Shown in pieces: positions 50,101-51,821 of a stretch of 51,821 nt of DNA (its first letter is position 1; every line of letters begins with the position of its first letter). Position numbers and translations under genes: made by a program. The stretch covers positions 1 through 51,821 of the forward strand of contig WQVY01000008.1 of the NCBI GenBank assembly GCA_009785605.1. Direction: 5' to 3'. Below the pieces are notes generated by a model, which saw only the letters and a program-made list of their open reading frames with translations, searched no databases and was not told the origin of the DNA. Source of the DNA: Defluviitaleaceae bacterium. GTDB lineage: Bacteria > Bacillota > Clostridia > Lachnospirales > WQUN01.

Positions 50101-50839
50101 TCTTATGATACCTATACAACAATGTAATCATCTGCTCTCTAGTGGGCACACCCTGTGGGTTTGTGCCGTCTGTTATCCCTAGCTCTGTGGCCCATTCCCA
50201 TGCCTCGCGCGCCCATGCACTGGGGTTGGCCATCACCCCACCCACCGGCGGCAATGGCACTTGCGGTGTAACTGGCGGCTCTGGGAGCACCCCTACAGTA
50301 ACATTTTGCTGCACCCTACGTATAACCTCATCAAAAGGAAACCGCGGCCCCGGGCAATAGGCACGTGTGTGCGGGTTAATCTCAAAATGCCCAATAATAT
50401 TAGACCGTGCTACGGGAATATTATAGCCGTAAATCCTCACAACCTCGCTAACAATGTGTCCAATCAAGTTTACCCCAGCCAACAACTGCGCCGCCGCAAG
50501 CTCCCCACTGGCAGAATCTGCAAACCCAATACTTACAGTAAACTGGTTGGCATTGCGCCGTCTTTCCCTAACAGCCGCTATAGTCGAGTGACGGTTATCC
50601 CTGTTGTCCCCGCTATTGGTTGTGCCATTTGCCCATGCTGTATCTTCTATGCTTACTGCCTGCACAATTGTACCGTCACGTGCCACCACAAAGTGGTACG
50701 ACACTTGGTTTGCAGCATTTAATATTGTATTAATAGCGCTGGTAAAACTACCGCCTGTTATGTGACATACTATAAAATCCGGCACTTGGCCCTGCCTACC
50801 CATGTTGCGGTTTGGGCTTGGCCGCTGTGTTATTTGCAT
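50096..50839 (-). CDS. N-acetylmuramoyl-L-alanine amidase (Amidase_2) with SLH-like tail
   Basis: 247 aa, no signal peptide. Residues 18-165: amidase_2 fold (DFIVCHITGG first zinc His; YHFVVARDGTIVQAVSIEDT; IIGHFEINPHTRAYCPG with the other ligands). A proline-rich linker follows (PEPPVTPQVPLPPVGGV), then one SLH-like repeat (AREAWEWATELGITDG, TREQMITLLYRYHKI). It cleaves the bond between MurNAc and L-Ala. The absence of a signal suggests phage-like lysis or spore mother cell use. Its stop is in a MITE. Confidence 0.9.
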   Translation of the reverse strand: MQITQRPSPNRNMGRQGQVPDFIVCHITGGSFTSAINTILNAANQVSYHFVVARDGTIVQAVSIEDTAWANGTTNSGDNRDNRHSTIAAVRERRRNANQFTVSIGFADSASGELAAAQLLAGVNLIGHIVSEVVRIYGYNIPVARSNIIGHFEINPHTRAYCPGPRFPFDEVIRRVQQNVTVGVLPEPPVTPQVPLPPVGGVMANPSAWAREAWEWATELGITDGTNPQGVPTREQMITLLYRYHKI

Positions 50840-51128
50840 TGGTTGTATCCCCTTTTATATCTAGTGATTTGTTCTTTCTTATTATTGTACGTGCTTTGGT
50901 GTGGTTGTGTGTGAAGTGCGGTAATGGGATAAATTTAGAATACCGCAGTCCCAGCACTCGTATGCAGCATGTTTTTCAAAACCGGTTGGGGTTTTAGTCA
51001 TAAGGAACTTTTTATGACAGGAAAAAACCCCATCGACTAAGGCTTGAAAATGCCTTGTTTATGGGGTTTGCTTTTATAATATAATAATTATGCTGTGAGG
51101 CTTTATGGTTTGATACACGGCAGTTTGC
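50840..51128. other. intergenic gap
   Basis: Contains the terminator of the right-hand Cys-motif gene. Nothing else recognised. Confidence 0.5.
51022..51069 (-). terminator. terminator of the right-hand Cys-motif gene
   Basis: Outer stem AAACCCCAT/ATGGGGTTT with inner AAGGC/GCCTT. On the minus strand it is followed by TTTTTT. It lies 60 nt after the stop. Confidence 0.85.
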
Positions 51129-51659
51129 TTACACTGTAGCGTGAGCCTTATATTCTTCAATTATAAGATTTTGCATTAATGCCCATTCATCGGAAGAAAG
51201 ATTTTCAAAAATTCCTCCTCCAAAAGTACACATATTGTATGGCATACCGTCAAGGGTAAATACCATTTGTTTAGTACAGCTTGTATTGCATATATCACAT
51301 TCTTTGCCAAAAGTAATCAAGTTTTTAATATTATCGGGACACGCCTCGACTATTGGTCTGTATTTATCAATATTTAATAATTTTAATTTGACTTGGAATG
51401 TAGGATTGGCTTCACCTTCTATTACACAAATTTTGAATAAAAATACCATACGTACAACAGGTTTTTTTATTGAATATTGAATATCATGATGCGTTTTAGT
51501 TTTTGCTGCATTGCTACGAATATTGATTCCAATTTTCAAATCCCATTCAATTGCTAATTTGTGCAAATCAATGGCGATTTTACAATCTTCCTTTGATAAT
51601 AAAGGATATAACTCCATAATTTTCTTCAAAACATCATCTCTTTTATTGATTGCTGTCAT
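51129..51659 (-). CDS. Cys-motif protein, paralogue of 1831-2331
   Basis: 176 aa from ATG 51659, eight nt after GGAGG (an earlier ATG at 51674 overlaps that site). C-terminal CDICNTSC and a fourth Cys 16 residues on (C-x2-C-x3-C-x15-C), then LSSDEWALMQNLIIEEYKA. The arrangement equals that of the Cys-motif protein coupled to the UROD gene at the left edge. The N-terminal half is mostly helical, with conserved-looking KTHHDIQYSIKKPVVRMVFL. Function unknown; here no UROD partner follows. Confidence 0.75.
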   Translation of the reverse strand: MTAINKRDDVLKKIMELYPLLSKEDCKIAIDLHKLAIEWDLKIGINIRSNAAKTKTHHDIQYSIKKPVVRMVFLFKICVIEGEANPTFQVKLKLLNIDKYRPIVEACPDNIKNLITFGKECDICNTSCTKQMVFTLDGMPYNMCTFGGGIFENLSSDEWALMQNLIIEEYKAHATV

Positions 51660-51696
51660 ATTTTTGACCTCCATCTGTAGAAAATGTTTATACTAT

Positions 51697-51819
51697 TCAC
51701 TTAGAAGCTGTATTCAACCCCGCCAACGGCGCCTTTTCGGTCAGATTTTCACCACTTTTCGTTGGCCCCTCCTTGCTTGCCTTAATGGCAAGCCGCGTCA
51801 GAGCCGCCTCAATTGGCAA
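51697..51819 (-). CDS. possible 3' end of a gene beyond the window
   Basis: An open minus-strand frame enters from the edge and ends with TGA at 51697, reading LTRLAIKASKEGPTKSGENL then TEKAPLAGLNTASK. Composition is protein-like, but 40 codons are too few to be sure. Confidence 0.3.
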   Translation of the reverse strand: MPIEAALTRLAIKASKEGPTKSGENLTEKAPLAGLNTASK

Positions 51820-51821
51820 AA

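Overview
The window looks like chromosomal DNA of an anaerobic, probably spore-forming Clostridia member (Bacillota), plausibly Lachnospirales. The evidence is strong GGAGG ribosome sites, many ATGA/GTGA-coupled genes, a V-type ATPase subunit, methanogen-type UROD proteins, TipA-like and XRE regulators, CD3324 and DUF6273 proteins, and C1q-like proteins of the kind found on spore surfaces. No rRNA, tRNA, CRISPR array, transposase or phage structural gene was seen.

Layout. Positions 2-5492 hold a truncated alpha/beta hydrolase, a UROD-family gene coupled to a Cys-motif protein, an XRE-DUF6273 protein and a tandem pair of Cys-motif paralogues. Positions 5493-9874 (minus) are an XRE regulator plus a heterodimeric ABC exporter. 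Positions 10088-16104 (minus) are a complete oligopeptide ABC importer (D-F-B-C-A order) behind a strong promoter. Positions 16474-21075 (minus) are a G5/3D cell-wall protein, mtnA, a membrane protein with a DUF2089-like regulator, and a lone V-ATPase B subunit. Divergent topB follows, then a second UROD gene coupled to DUF6273. Positions 25093-28781 (plus) are small-molecule/nucleotide modifying enzymes: P-loop kinase, ART-like protein, GNAT, NUDIX and NUDIX-APH fusion. Positions 30366-33059 carry a very large MerR fusion protein. Positions 33323-41462 hold a deacetylase, CD3324 protein, TipA-like MerR, MoxR-DUF58-DUF4129 module, ABC-2 transporter, His-rich membrane protein and CPBP protease. 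Positions 41506-47291 hold PepF, a PL22-like propeller, a membrane MutS-like ATPase and GlmU. Positions 47545-50839 look like a surface/spore cluster. A paralogue of the Cys-motif protein lies near the right end.

The most unusual aspect is a dense set of short interspersed elements tied to gene boundaries. (1) A 42-nt element at five sites carries the ribosome site of the next gene, encodes YQPICSADEGGMN-stop when read through, and forms the actual C-terminus of one XRE protein. (2) About 103-nt inverted-repeat (MITE-like) elements of two tip families share a core. One copy sits in the 5' leader of each of the two MerR genes, between a 19-bp-spacer MerR-type promoter and the start codon, and two other copies supply the stop codon of the neighbouring gene. 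(3) Near-palindromic 22-nt elements with the same TATAGC tip, and a 33-34-nt element, also supply stop codons. In total seven genes terminate inside such an element. All functional calls are from sequence reading alone; no database search was possible.
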